64,000 bases of DNA, taken from NCBI RefSeq assembly GCF_019279795.1, contig NC_056743.1, positions 624,957,748 to 625,021,747 on the forward strand, in the 5' to 3' direction. The stretch is from Protopterus annectens (taxonomy: Eukaryota; Chordata; Ceratodontiformes; Protopteridae). Both the position numbers and the translations under genes were made by a program. A model generated the notes under the pieces. That model worked only from the letters and a program-made list of their open reading frames with translations. It was not told the DNA's origin and did no database searches. Shown piece after piece: positions 10,381 to 22,329 of the stretch (the stretch's first letter is position 1; each line of letters begins with the position of its first letter).

Positions 10381-11284
10381 AAAAACTGTGCTTTTGTAAC
10401 AATGCAAATACTGTACTTATCTCTGTTGTCATGTCCAGTGTTATAATTATCTTTTTTTCTCTTTTCCTGTAAATCCCTACCAACAGTCTATCTAGACACC
10501 CTTGTGTATGTCTGTGTTCCTTTTGGCAAACCTTCTAGGGCCCACCACCCTTTTTTGGGGAAAGTATTTTCTTAAGGTAGCCTTGAGTCAACAGTTTTAT
10601 TACTATTTTTTCTGTCTGATTAAATTCTGCATGTAAGCAGATAGTATGGATTGGAGACTGATGTTAAAATTACCACTACCAAGCTGATCTAATTTTATTA
10701 AATAATGCAGATGGCTTAGTTCCCGTGAAACTTTTTTCTCTATGAGCTTTCTCTGAAAATGGTCTTGAACTCACAAAGAGATGTTTCCAATAATTATAGA
10801 ATAAATAAGTAAAATAAAATTTGCTAGTGCTAGGGGCAGTATTGCAGATGCAGTTATGGCATGTCATTATCAGAATGTATAGAATAGACGCAATTAACTT
10901 TTGACGGAACTAGAGAGCAAGCAGAATACTGGTTTGCAATTGTTTAGTATATGGCTGAGCCTTTAGGTGGGAGACTAAATGGACTAGATGAGACATTTTT
11001 AAATGGCTGCTATTGATTCTAATAAGGATCCTGAAAACACTGGAAGGCAAAAAATGGAAAAAAATATGCGATTGATGGCTTTGTATATAAATGGTTTATT
11101 TTATACCTGTATGCCAAGATATCACTGACGATCATTATTTACAATGCATGTCAGCCGTGCTAATGAAGGCACCCACTATAAAATGCTTCCATTCACTTAT
11201 TTAACTAAAACAGACAGTCTTACATGAGTTTGTTTTGTAAACTTTCTTAAATTGTGTCTTAATTGTGCTATCCCACAATCAGAT
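10381..11284. other. No recognisable feature
   Basis: AT-rich unique-looking sequence. No element ends, domains or splice-bounded frames recognised. Confidence 0.45.
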
Positions 11285-11700
11285 CAGTGTCATTTCACCG
11301 AACATTTCTGACATAGGGTCCAAATCCATTTAACCAAAAATAGTAATGACAGTAGATTTACCCCTTTCCTCCACTGTAGTGCGATCTTGGAGTGAGAATA
11401 TTCAAGTAGGGAGGATGTGGGGGGCACAGCCCCCCACCCAGTACAGTTTAATAGTGTCTAGTATTGTTTTATATTGAGCAGTCCCTATTAAAAGGGTAAG
11501 TAAGTAGTTTATAACCTGAGTAGGTGGGGGGCTGTGCCCCCCACCCCCTTACTTTAATATTCTCACTCTGAGATCGCAATACAGTGGAGGGTAAGGGCAG
11601 ATACACTGTCAGTACTATTTTCGTCAAAATGGATTTTTGGCAATTTGGACCCTATGTCAGAAATTTTCGGCGAAATGGATTTTCGGCGAATTGTCATAGA
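11285..11700. mobile_element. Fold-back / MITE-like element with long inverted arms
   Basis: The left arm (11289-11440) and the right arm (11515-11697) are inverted copies of each other. TTCTGACATAGGGTCCAAAT on the left is matched by ATTTGGACCCTATGTCAGAA on the right, and CCTCCACTGTAGTGCGATCT by GATCGCAATACAGTGGAGG. Each arm also carries its own GC hairpin (11417-11437 and 11524-11544), with arms GTGGGGGGC and GCCCCCCAC around a 3-base loop. No coding capacity. The centre is about 80 bp of AT-rich DNA. Likely a non-autonomous DNA transposon; superfamily unknown. Confidence 0.7.
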
Positions 11701-12198
11701 CCCCCCCCCCCAGAATCATAGGAATAGGAGAGATTATGCTATTAGATCCAATGTTGTCTATTGTCTGCCAATTCAATTGTGGTTTGTCAGATCCAACTGG
11801 ATCTGACCTCAGCACTGATTTTGAGACTTTTCAGTTCCAGGGCTCTGATTCCTCCCATACCCATAATTTTCTGGTCTCCACCCTACTACCTCAGATCTCA
11901 TTTGCCACCTGAAGTGTCTGGTCTTGCATCCAGGGGCTTCTTTACTGCATATCCTTTGTGTTACTCTTCCATCTCCTCCCTTACCAAGAGAGTTTTACTC
12001 TCACTAATTTAGGGAAAAACTGTCTTTACTTGTCTCTTAGGTCATTTAGATGTGTTTTATAGTTATTAGTGATATTCAGATAATTGTTAGTATTTTTCAT
12101 TGTTAAGTGTATTTTTCATAGAAATGTTTTATAGACTGCTTAGAGCGGGTGTTCTTAGTGTAATAGTTACTAGTTTAGTTGGCCAATAATTATTATTA

Positions 12199-12230
<32 letters not shown>

Positions 12231-12261
12231 ACGCGTGCGGGTATGCATGTGTGATATTTTT
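11701..12261. other. Spacer with a GT microsatellite
   Basis: Contains a C run at 11701-11712 and a (GT)n tract at about 12201-12228 that passes into GCGC-rich sequence. The rest may be the left leader of the DIRS copy that starts near 12262, but I could not find an inverted terminal repeat here. Confidence 0.4.
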
Positions 12262-14420
12262 TTTTCCCTTATGGCTAATGGTCAGTGTTTTAAAAAGTGC
12301 ACACCAATAGGACCCACACTCTCTATGTATATATTGTTTAGGGGCATCCCATTTGGATGCTTCTTGTCAATCCTACTTTTTCTTCACCACTCGAGCTTTA
12401 CAGACTTGGCATGAAAAATTGATTGTTAATGGACTCCTTCCTCCCCAGACAGGGTCTGCCATCCCTAATGCTTCTTCTACTGCATCTTCCAGAACCAAGG
12501 ACAAGAAAGCTAGGGAGAAGCCAGATGCAGACAAAGAAAAACCTAAGGAGAAGCCAAAAGAGAAAGGGGAATCCGTGAAGTCCCATAAGAGGTCTCTGGA
12601 TCCTTCCCAGTTACTGGAATCTGATCTTAAGGTACCAAGGTTTTCAGTCCTGCCAGTCTCTCCAGCACAGTACATCTCTGACTCTGTGCCGATTCTTGCC
12701 AGAACTATTCAGCCCCAGACTTCACTGCTATTTTTTAGTAGAAGCACTGCTTCAGGCCACTGTTGGTGGCATCATCATCCAGGTCTTGGAGGAGTTTGAC
12801 TGAACAGGATGTCGACAGAATGATGAGAAAGTGTCTCAAGACGCAGATATACCTTGGGGTTCTCTCAGTACTGTCCTCTGGGAATGTACCAAGTGCTGGT
12901 CCATCTTCCCTTCCTTTATGCTCTTTTCTGGTACCAAGTTGTCCATCAGCGCTGGTAGCTTTGGACCCGATCTGCTCTGGAGCACCTTTGTTAGAGTTGA
13001 TAGTTCAGGTAACTTTGATGCTGACTGGTTCCCTTCATTTGGAACCAATGTGTTCAGATCCAGAAGAGTCTTAGAGCCAAAGCTTTGGCACTAGAATTCA
13101 GAGAAGGGGTCAGCCCCAAAGTTGTCGGAGCCATATCTTCTTCTCAGGGCTTTGGTGCTAAATAGGCCAGTGCCAAAATCAGCCTCGGGGTCGAGACCTA
13201 TCAGTTCTGGGGTTTCCATTCGATCTGAGGTCAGGAGGGAGCCTATGCAATCAGTGACTTCAGCTTTCAAGGCTTTCCATCAAGTATCAGTGCTGAAGGA
13301 CACTGTGCTGTCTTCAAGGCCTGTGCTATTCGAACCCCAGCTCAGATCAGCTTCTGTTTCTCATCTTTTTGTCAAACATAGATAGTTATTCCAACTGACT
13401 TCCCAGGTTTCTAACTATGTTAGCTCCCAGATGGATTCTGAACCCTTTGATATTCCCCTGCAAATGGTGCATAGAAAACAGATGTGCAAATGGAAGCACC
13501 TAGACTATTCACGTGAGTCTGTCACAGAAGACACAGATTTGGATGAGGGTGAAGGCTTCCTAAGATCCACCTCTGAGAATATCACATTTGGCGAGATTCT
13601 GGAATTGATGAAAGAGAGAAGGGGAAGGTCCACAGCCCTTTTCTTGACAAATCTGTTTTCTGGGAAACCTTTGGGTCTAGCTCTTATTCCTCCTGGGTGG
13701 TACCACCCTTTTAGGGACTTATTGATTTGATGCCTCAGTGGACATGGAAGGACTTTGGCATGGTAGAGAGTCTATCCCCAAGAAGCCAGACAAAATTTTC
13801 TGTGACCCCCCCCCCAGGCAACGGTCCTCCGGTAGATGCAGAGGTGGTTGCAGTAGACACAAAAAAGAACTATCCGAAGGTGAGTTCCTTAGTCCAGCCC
13901 TCTAATAGAGAGTCTAGGGTGATGGGCACTACTTTGGGAAATGAACTTCTGCTTCAGAGACCTTTGCTGTCAGGATGCTGAACTATCTAGCACGTTACCA
14001 GATTTCAGAGATACTTGCAGGACATTTTCAAGTCTGTATGAGGTATTACCAACAGATGTCCATAAGACAGTGGAATCACAGCTGTCGACCTTTCATTCTT
14101 CTTCTGATGTGGCTATGCAACTGTTATTGAACACAGCTGATAGTACAGCTAAGGCTGCAAGCACCAGCATTGCCATTCGTCAACATGCCTGGGTGCTCCT
14201 CTACAACTTTGAGGAAAGCTTTGTAATCTCCTTTATTAACACCACTTTTGATGGGCCCACTCTATTTAGGCCCAGTTGTAAAAACACACTCACCAGGAGC
14301 CAGCAAGATGGTGAGATACTCTCTGCAGTAGGCATTCGGTTCTCCATGCCCCAGAGAGCCTACTCTAGGAGTCAGCAGGCTGAAAAGAGGATATGGTTCA
14401 GGAAATCGGCATTCATATCA
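12262..14420 (+). pseudogene. DIRS copy 3 gag-like region
   Basis: A long low-complexity, Ser/Lys/Glu-rich region (for example KPKEKPKEKGESVKSHKRS at about 12,540-12,600) with the block FSSLYEVLPTDVHKTVESQ at 14,029-14,085. The block HRKQMCKWKHLDYS (13,470-13,510) recurs at 16,980-17,010 in copy 4. The protein would package element RNA. Fossil. Confidence 0.65.
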
Positions 14421-14462
14421 GGATGTTTCTGGAGATAGACTCCCTCATGACAGAGGAGGAAG

Positions 14463-14494
14463 TAGTAGTAATAATAATAATAATAATAATAATA
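14463..14494. repeat. (TAA)n microsatellite inside DIRS copy 3
   Basis: About nine TAA units. It lies inside the gag-to-RT junction of the element and is not found in the related copies, so it arose after insertion. Confidence 0.9.
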
Positions 14495-14689
14495 AACATT
14501 GCCCCAGGGGCAGGGGTGAACCACAGAATCAGGATTTTCATGGACCTTTCTCTGAAAAGTATTTCCAGCATCCCCGAAGGCTTGCCTGATTGCTGCAATC
14601 TGGATACAATTGGCGACACATCTTTGCACCCACAAGTCTAGAAAAACAAAACCACAGATTTAGGAGTGCTAAACATTATATCCAGTGGT

Positions 14690-15905
14690 AACTCTATGCC
14701 ATTTTCCCTTTCTCTGTCAAAAAGAAGAGAATTTCCAATCCCCCCCTCCCCGTCAACTGGCACTTGCAGCAGCAGAGATTCCCAAGTTCCTAGGAAAAAA
14801 AAAAGTTATCCAGCTGTTCCCCACAGACCAAATAGAATCCAGAGTCTACTCACGGTTCTTTTTAGTACCCAAGAAAACAGGAGATCTCAGGTCCATTTTA
14901 GACCATAGTCATTTGAATCAGAATGTCAAGTAGACAAAATTCTGGATAGTCTTGCTACAGTCCTTTTTGCCTCTACTGAGACAAGATGATTGGATGTGCT
15001 CAATAGACCGCAAGTACGCATATTATCGTGTGAAGATAGAACAAGCATTCAGGGAGGTTTCTCCATTTCTGGCTGGGAGCCAACCACTATCATTTCAGGA
15101 CTCTGCCCTTTGGATTTACCACATCCCTCCCAGGTGTTTACCAAATTCATGACAGTAGTAGCATCACACTTGTGCCTACTAGGGATCCATGTTTTCCCAT
15201 ATCTTGATGATTGTCTCCTTACAGCCATAACTGGCAGTCTCTTACCTCATCACTGGGACCTTTTGCTCTGACTGTTGCAAAAGCTAGGGATCACCGTCAA
15301 CATCCCCAAGAGCCAATTTACCTTCTCAACAGACGGAATCTATTGGATGCCACCTGGACACTGCCTTACAAATTATCCACCATTCAGTGTCCAGAGTTCT
15401 TACTCTTCGTCTCACTGCCTCACAAGTTCTTTACCACCCAAGTCCTACTGCAAGATTGACCTTTTGACTATTGGATCTTATGGTGTCAACAGTTCTCATG
15501 ATCCCTCTTGCCAGATACTTCATGAGAGTCCTCCAGTCGTCTCAAAGAATCCATCCACTCCACACCAAAATAAAAATGACTCAGATCTGTAGACAGCATA
15601 TGTCTTCATGGATAGTGTCTTCTTTGGTGATAAATGGAAGTCCATTCCAAACAAGTTCCCCAGTGACAGTTGTGACAACAGACACTTCCCTAATAGGGTG
15701 GGGGGAGCATTTTGAAGGGAAGACTGTTCAGAGCAAATGGTCAGACATAGATGTTAATCTTCACATTGATGTTCTGGAGATGAGGGTTGTCCCCCTAGGG
15801 TTGCAGGCCTTTCAAGACAGTCACTTACTTTACTGCTGTGTGGAAGGTGGGATTAGGACTACTGGAGATATCTATAGACATTCCAATCAGCAGTGGAGAT
15901 GACAT
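14690..15905 (+). pseudogene. DIRS copy 3 reverse transcriptase and RNase H region
   Basis: RT blocks SRFFLVPKKTGDLRSILDHS (about 14,850-14,910) and HVFPYLDDCLL (about 15,190-15,220) are clear, followed by an RNase H-like TTDTSLIGWGEHFEGK at 15,680-15,725. The order and spacing match the copy at 40970. Fossil with several breaks. Confidence 0.8.
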
Positions 15906-16499
15906 TCTGAAAATGCAAAAAAAAAAAAAAAAATGCATGATAGGTAATCTGTGTTGATCCAGGACATCCACAGTAGTCTTTGGACTAGTTGCCCCAGGTG
16001 TGCTTTTTCTTGGCAGCTTTCACAATCTCCTACAAACTCAAGCTCCTCCTCTCCTCCAAGAATGCACTGTTTTCATCCTTCAGATCTTGTTGCCACAGTA
16101 CATGTATCTTCTGCAGCTCAAGCACCTTCAACATTTAAAATAAATGTTTTTCTGCAGCAATGTGACTTGTACATTAGTCACCCCTTCTCATATGTTTTTC
16201 CTTTTATTACAGCTCTCCGATAGTTATTTCATTTTTAAACAAAAAACTTTCTTGTCTCATTTTGGTCACCCCCCCCCCCCCTTTAGGTCATCCCTTCTTT
16301 CTATTTTCTGTTTTTTCCCTTTCTACAACTTTTTCATAACCAAAAATTCTAATCACATATAATTGTTTAAATTAAAGCTTGAACGTTTTTTGATTGAAGT
16401 TCATTGTTGGCACTTGGTGTTTTGGGCTGTAATTCATAATTTTCTCATTTGATTGTTAGGTATTGCTATAGTATCTAAGACAGTTTTATATTTGTAAGT
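15906..16499. other. Spacer between DIRS copies 3 and 4
   Basis: Holds an A17 tract near 15917-15933 and a C13 tract near 16269-16281. The rest is unassigned; part may be a DIRS end too decayed to recognise. Confidence 0.4.
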
Positions 16500-17720
16500 T
16501 CTTGGTAGTTTTCTTGCTGGTTGTAAAAACTGTGGATAAAAGATTCTACCCTAGGCCTCACATGAATTATGTGTTCTGCCTGGGACCAGAATATTTGAAT
16601 ACTGTATTACTTGGAAAATTTTAGTCAATACAAGCCACAAGACCACAGAAACAAGAAGATTTTAAATTGACTATTAGAAGGTGAAATCTACCAAGGATGA
16701 TGTCTGATCAGAGAAAAAAGGAAACAGAAAAGAATGTTGGAGGAAGTTAAGATAGTATGCACGTGATGTGCCTTCATCAGCTAATGTACCCAAAACAGAG
16801 GGACTTTTGATATCAGAAGCTGAGACTTCCAGGGCTCCATTGGTACCACTGTCAACTCCACTTTCAGAATATGTTAGAGCCAGTCACTCTGATTCATCTG
16901 ACAAGTGCCCCTTGAGGCTCAGATGATCTGCAGAGGAATCTTCTTTGGTATTCAATGGTGACTGTCCTCTGAGTCTGTCCAGGAATAAGACATGTAAGAG
17001 GAAACACCTAAGCTGTCTTTCAGAGTCCCCAACCCCAAACACAGACCTCTGTGAAGAAGAGTCTTCTCTCAGTCCCCTCCAGAAGACCTCAAATTTGGGG
17101 AAAGCTAGAAATGATAAAGCAAAGAGAGATTTGACCCCACAAGCCTCACCACCCCTGTGGAAGAGATCCTTTAGGATGCTTTCGGTCTGCGTCATCAACA
17201 GCGTGGGTGGAACCACCTCTGTAAAATGATGGACCTGTTTTTCCAGCTTATCTGGAAGGACCTGTTGTGGTTGAACTCATTCCCAGAAAACCAGATAAAG
17301 TTTTCAGGTCACGCAAAGACAGAGGCCTCACTGCAGCAATGGATCTGTTATGGATTCCATTGTTCTTTTTCCTGCCTCTAAAACAGCCCAGTTGATACAC
17401 CCCCCCTCCCGACGAGGTGTCCAGAGTCATGTATCACTTAGAGATGCGTGTATATGACTTGAGTACTTTTTCTATTACATCCTCTAATTACCTGATGCAT
17501 ATGATCAGGTGCCATAGAGACCTAGCTGACAAGATTCTAGAAAGCCTCAAAAAAACTGCAGCCTGGAAACAAATAGAAATAAGTGGAGTTACAGGTGGCC
17601 AGTATGAACACCGTTACCATACTTCCATGAGATTGTTGCATAATTCTGCTGACAGTCATGTGGGCAGTGGAGTCAGGTGTCACAGTGATACAACAGGTCT
17701 GGCTAAGCCACCTGCAATTT
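16500..17720 (+). pseudogene. DIRS copy 4 gag-like region
   Basis: RNKTCKRKHLSCLSESPTPN (about 16,980-17,040) parallels HRKQMCKWKHLDYSRESV in copy 3, and MRLLHNSADSHVGSGVR (17,627-17,678) parallels MQLLLNTADSTAKAAST there. Fossil of the particle protein. Confidence 0.6.
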
Positions 17721-17819
17721 CTTGAATACTTCAGGGCAGTGTGCACCAATGCCTCTATGATGGCTGTACATTATTTTGGACCACAGTTATAAAAGGTCAC
17801 TGCAATAAGTTGAGTAGGA

Positions 17820-19200
17820 ATGCCAATACACTCATTACTTTTTGGGTTAAGTTCTCAGCCCCTTGTAGGTCCCATGCCAAGAACCAGATGGCAGCAAAGA
17901 TCATATAGATCAGAAAATCTCAGCAGCCCAACTATGAGTAGTGCAAAGCTAGAACTCCTCACAGGCATGGTCAGTTTCCAGAGGCCACCACCCAAGGAGC
18001 AATCAGAGGTCATATTTCCTTGCAACACTAAGTGCAGCTGGCCTTGATGCATGACAGTTTGTTCAGGGAAATCCTATCCAGAGGTTATTTGATACTCTTT
18101 TCAAAAACAGCACTGATGCCATCTCTTAGTCCTTCTGTACCTTCAAGAAGGAGACTAGATGCGCTGCTTGGCTCTGAGAATACCTACCTTCACATAAAGA
18201 TAGCGAAGATGTCCAGGAGTTTGCATGGGAGTTGGTCACTATCATTTCAGAGCCATATCCCTCAGACTCCCCACAGCCCCAGGGTATTTACCATCTGCTT
18301 GGCACCAGCAGCAGCTCATCTCAGTCTATTAGGAATCAGACAATTTCTCTATCTGGACAACTGTCTCATAGCCACAATTTCAAGGGAGCAGCTCATCAAA
18401 GCAAGTAACTATGTACTGCAGTTATGACTGTCTCTTAAGATTTCAGTCAAACTATAGAAGGCACAGCTTGAGCCAGCTCAAAAGTTAACATTTCTAAGTT
18501 GCCATGTGGGCGCCACATAGACAATAGCAATTCTCCCCACACTCAGGCTAGACCCAGCTCAGGAGTCAATCAGAATTTTACTAGATCATGCTGCACCAAC
18601 AGCAACCTTGGTTTTATGAGCCCCAGAGTTAATGACAGCAGTAATTCACATGGACACTGTGAGTTTAATAGCCCCAACTTTATGACCTAGCGTCTCATAA
18701 AATAAGAATAGCCAAAGCTTGTTGAAAATATCTACAATGGTGGCTTTAACATTAGAATCTGCTGTCAGGCGGATTTTTTTCTCTACGTCTTATTCTATGC
18801 CACATTCACCACACATATGACTGTCTTGGGGTGAGGGCAGTATTGTCTGAAGCTGACAGTCCAAGGAACATGGACCCAACAAGAGTTTGAACTGCATATC
18901 AGTATCCTGAAAATGTGGGCTATCCTTTTAATGTTGAAGGCCTTTCAGAGCTATCTTCCCCAGGGTGCAATAACTCTCCAGTCAAACAAATGTCTCTGAT
19001 GTCATACATTAACAAGCAAGGGGATCCCAGTCCTGTTCACTCTGTCACAAAGCAATGAGGGTATGACAGTGGGGTATCATCCTACAGCACTTTCTAGCTG
19101 CAACACATATTCAAAGCCAAGCCAGTTCCTTAATGGAAAAGTTGAGCAGATACCTTCTAATGCTCACAAGGGATCTATAAGCATGCCTACAGTGAGGATG
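17820..19200 (+). pseudogene. DIRS copy 4 reverse transcriptase and RNase H region
   Basis: RT-like blocks occur around 18,080-18,400, including the strand that carries the polymerase active-site box near 18,345, preceded by SLLGIRQF. An RNase H-like stretch follows around 18,780-19,120. Recognised by position and similarity to copy 3. Fossil. Confidence 0.6.
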
Positions 19201-19619
19201 ATTTTTTTCTCTAATGGGGAGGCATTGCTTTGATCTTTTTGCCTCATCCTCCACCACCAAATGCAGTAACTTCATTTCCCTAATTCTTCCATGGGTTCAG
19301 ACTCCCAGAGATACTCTAGTTCTTCCTTGCACAGGGTCTCTCATATGTTTTTTTTACCACTGCCCTTATGATAAAGTCCATTCAGAAGCCAGACTGTGCA
19401 GAACCAAAATCATTCTTGGAGCTTCATTTTGGCCCAGACATGTTTGGTTTCTTCTGCTATCGCATTACTTGGTAAGAAGACTGCTCTTTCTACAATATCA
19501 TCCAAAGCTTCTGTCTCACCTGTTCAGCAAGTCTTAACTAGCCATATGAGCCCCTCAAGTTACCCACATGGCATCTCCACTTCTAATAATAGCTAGTGGA
19601 TCCAGATTACCATACTAAG

Positions 19620-20230
19620 CTGATCCAGCAATTGTTAATATCTCAGAAACCTTTGACAAGAAAAGTATATAAAGATAAATGGTTCAAATGTACTTTATGG
19701 GCACCCCATCAATGAGTGGACCCAGTCACCTCTTCGTTGGTGTCCTTACTTATTTTCTTACCAGATTTTTTTTATAAGAAATCCATTTTCTTTTTGCAGT
19801 AAAAGTAATTTGGCTGCCATCTCAACATACTTTCAAGACCTCATCTAATCATACTTGGCTTCTCAACATGTATGCAAAGGCTACCTAAGAGGTGTATTTT
19901 TGTCTAGACCTCCTGTACCCCATAGAGGAATCCTACACCCTCATGGGACTTAATTTGAATTTTAGAAAAGTTGACTTCAGCCTGTTTTGAACCTGCATCC
20001 AAAGCTGACCTAAGATTTCTGTCTGAAGAGATTATAGTTGGTAGCTGTTACTTCAGCTAAGAAGACTTCTACATTATGTGCTGCTTTCTCAAAACAACAG
20101 TACATCATTTCCCATAGAGAAAGAATGATGCTTAGAGCTGAACAAAGCTTCATGCCCAAGGTAATATCAGTCCTCCATTCAAATCACAGTTAATCTACTG
20201 ATATTTTCCTAAAATACAGAGGAAAACTCA
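19620..20230 (+). pseudogene. DIRS copy 4 tyrosine recombinase remnant
   Basis: The block KPLTRKVYKDKWFKCTLW near 19,650-19,700 parallels HPSTRKSYADKWKRFCTW at 44,931-44,984 in the fuller copy. Downstream similarity is weak. Fossil. Confidence 0.55.
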
Positions 20231-20282
20231 AATTGTATTGCTTGTATTCATATACAACTCTTATTTCTATTTAGAACTCACT

Positions 20283-20500
20283 AAAATCATAATTTTATTT
20301 ATTTATTTTATTTTACATTTGTTGAGAGGGAGAGTCCAACTGGAATACAAGTCCATTTTCAGTGGAGGCCCGAGGGAGAAAAGCTCCAAGAGAACAATTT
20401 TTTTTTTTACAAAACATAGTTTGAAGGACAGACTTTTGACATACAATTTCCATAGAAGAGACTTTGACATGCATATTAACTAACAGATAGGACACATCCG
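20283..20500 (-). mobile_element. 3' end fragment of the L2/Rex-like LINE
   Basis: TTTATTTATTTTATTTTACA, then TTGAGAGGGAGAGTCCAACT and TTTTCAGTGGAGGCCCGAGG, match 51709-51800, the antisense 3' terminus of the LINE at 51705-55290. It lies between DIRS copy 4 and the minisatellite. Confidence 0.6.
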
Positions 20501-20630
20501 TTCTCTACAATATAATATTAAATTTTAGAAGATATTCCTAAGTTTAGGATTCATGTGATAGATTTACTATCAGAGTAAAAGCAGAGAGACATAGAATAAG
20601 GCTCCAAGAGAGCAGATGATGCTTGCTATA

Positions 20631-21476
20631 GTTGAGAAGGATAACAAATTGATTTACTATATGTCTTTGCCTGGTTTTAGTTGAGAAGGATAACAAATTG
20701 ATTTACTATATGTCTTCACCTGGTTTTAGTTGAGAAGGATAACAAATTGATTTACTATATGTCTTCGTCTGCTTTTAGTGGAGAAGGATAACAAATTGAT
20801 TTACTATATGTCTTCGCCTGGTTTTAGTTGAGAAGGATAACAAATTGATTTAATATATGTCTTCACCTGGTTTTAGTTGATTTACTATATGTCTTTGCCT
20901 GCTTTTAGTTGAGAAGGATAACAAATTGATTTACTATATGTCTTTGTCTGCTTTTAGTGGAGAAGGATAACAAATTGATTTACTATATGTCTTCGCCTGG
21001 TTTTAGTTGAGAAGGATAACAAATTGATTTACTATATGTCTTCACCTGGTTTTAGTTGATTTACTATATGTCTTCGCCTGCTTTTAGTTGAGAAGGATAA
21101 CAAATTGATTTACTATATGTCTTCTCCTGGTTTTAGTTGAGAAGGATAACAAATTGATTTACTATATGTCTTCTCCTGGTTTTAGTTGAGAAGGATAACA
21201 AAGTGATTTACTATATGTCTTCTCCTGGTTTTAGTTGAGAAGGATAACAAATTGATTTACTATATGTCTTTGCCTGCTTTTAGTTGAGAAGGATAACAAA
21301 TCGATCTACTATATGTCTTCGCCTGCTTTTAGCTGAGAAGGATAACAAATTGATCTACTATATGTCTTCGCCTGCTTTTAGTTGAGAAGGATAACAAATT
21401 GATTTACTATATGTCTTTGCCTGGTTTTAGTTGAGAAGGATAAATTTATTTACTATATGTGTTCTCCTGGTTTTAG
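20631..21476 (+). repeat. 49-bp minisatellite with higher-order structure
   Basis: Eighteen tandem units, each starting TTGAGAAGGATAACAAATTG and ending in a CTTCGCCTGCTTTTAG-like segment. Fifteen are 49 bp, two (starting at 20877 and 21056) are 32 bp, and the last is 46 bp. Units 3-6 (20730-20908) and units 7-10 (20909-21087) form two 179-bp blocks with the same order of variants: a GTCTGC unit, a TGGAG-start unit, a CACCTGG unit, then a short unit. A four-unit segment was evidently duplicated. Units from 21088 on are more homogeneous. No open reading frame runs through the array. Confidence 0.95.
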
Positions 21477-21639
21477 TTGCTTATAGAAAGCACAACAGTG
21501 GAAACAACAAATAATGAAACATGATCATTTATTTGTAACCTTTTCTTCTAACAATTTTGGAAAGAGGGTGACAAAGGTAACACTGTCTAGGTGGCTGTCT
21601 GAATGCATTACTTCCTGTTATACTTCCAGTAATAAAAAC

Positions 21640-22320
21640 CTACAAATCAAACCAAAACTCATTCTACTAAACTGGTAGCAATTTCAGCAGCATTCTTCAA
21701 GAATCTTTCCACATATGTCATTTTTTCAGCAGCAACATGGACTTCCTTACATACATTTATTAGGCATTACAAGCTTGATGTAATTTCAGGATCAAGGGCA
21801 GCTTTCTGTGTTGCCATTTTATTGAGAATTTTATCGTATGACCACCCATTCTCTTTAGCCTGAAACTCACCAGGGATTATAGTGTGATTTCCTTAACTGA
21901 TATCTTTCTGAAGGTACTGGTAGGCCTAAGCATGTAATGTTGTCCACCAGACCCCAGCCTGACCTCCTAAAGAAGTTTAAATAGAAACACCCAAAAAAGA
22001 AGGAGGTGAGAGAGGCCAATAACTGTACCTGCCTCAGCATGAAATGTCTGACTCAAATAAGGTGCAATCGCAGCCCCGAACATCAGTGACAGGCAAAAGA
22101 CCTCTACTGTGACTCCTATGGAGGCTACCATGTCTTTGGCCTTCTCCATGGTCTCGCAAAATAGAACCAGGAGGGTATCAGTTTTTTTTCTGAGACTGAT
22201 TTGCAGAACCCTGCTTCTGACACTAGCTCCTCCTTTCAGGAGGATGAGAGTAGAATCCTTATGAGTGTAATTATGGAAGGTCCTCTTGTGGCTTGGTCCA
22301 GTGGTGGCTGATGACTTCAA
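21640..22320 (-). pseudogene. Coding-like minus-strand segment, unassigned
   Basis: The minus strand has a 117-codon open frame (22320-21967). Just downstream (about 21,640-21,890) is a stop-interrupted stretch with protein-like composition, including KILNKMATQKAALDPEITSS and EKMTYVERFLKNAAEIATSL. I do not recognise a family. It could be a decayed processed pseudogene, part of a retroelement gag, or chance. The frame has no splice context that I would trust. Confidence 0.2.
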
Positions 22321-22329
22321 ATCAAAGGA

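Larger units (their letters stand above)
12262..15905 (+). mobile_element. DIRS-type retroelement (copy 3), fossil lacking its right part
   Basis: A third DIRS subfamily. A gag-like region (12262-14420) is followed by RT (14690-15470) and the start of RNase H (15590-15905). No recombinase, internal complementary region or terminal repeat is recognisable. The same subfamily recurs at 16500-20282 in the same orientation. The gag starts with the Cys-rich region typical of these elements, aligned by eye to 41270-41430. Many breaks. Confidence 0.75.
16500..20282 (+). mobile_element. DIRS-type retroelement (copy 4), fossil
   Basis: Same subfamily as copy 3 and same orientation. A gag-like region (to about 17,720), RT (17,850-18,430), RNase H (18,700-19,200), then a DLFAS block (19,224-19,240) and recombinase-like sequence to about 20,230 are recognisable in the canonical order. 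No intact inverted ends were found. The right edge abuts a LINE tail at 20283. Many breaks, old. Confidence 0.7.
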
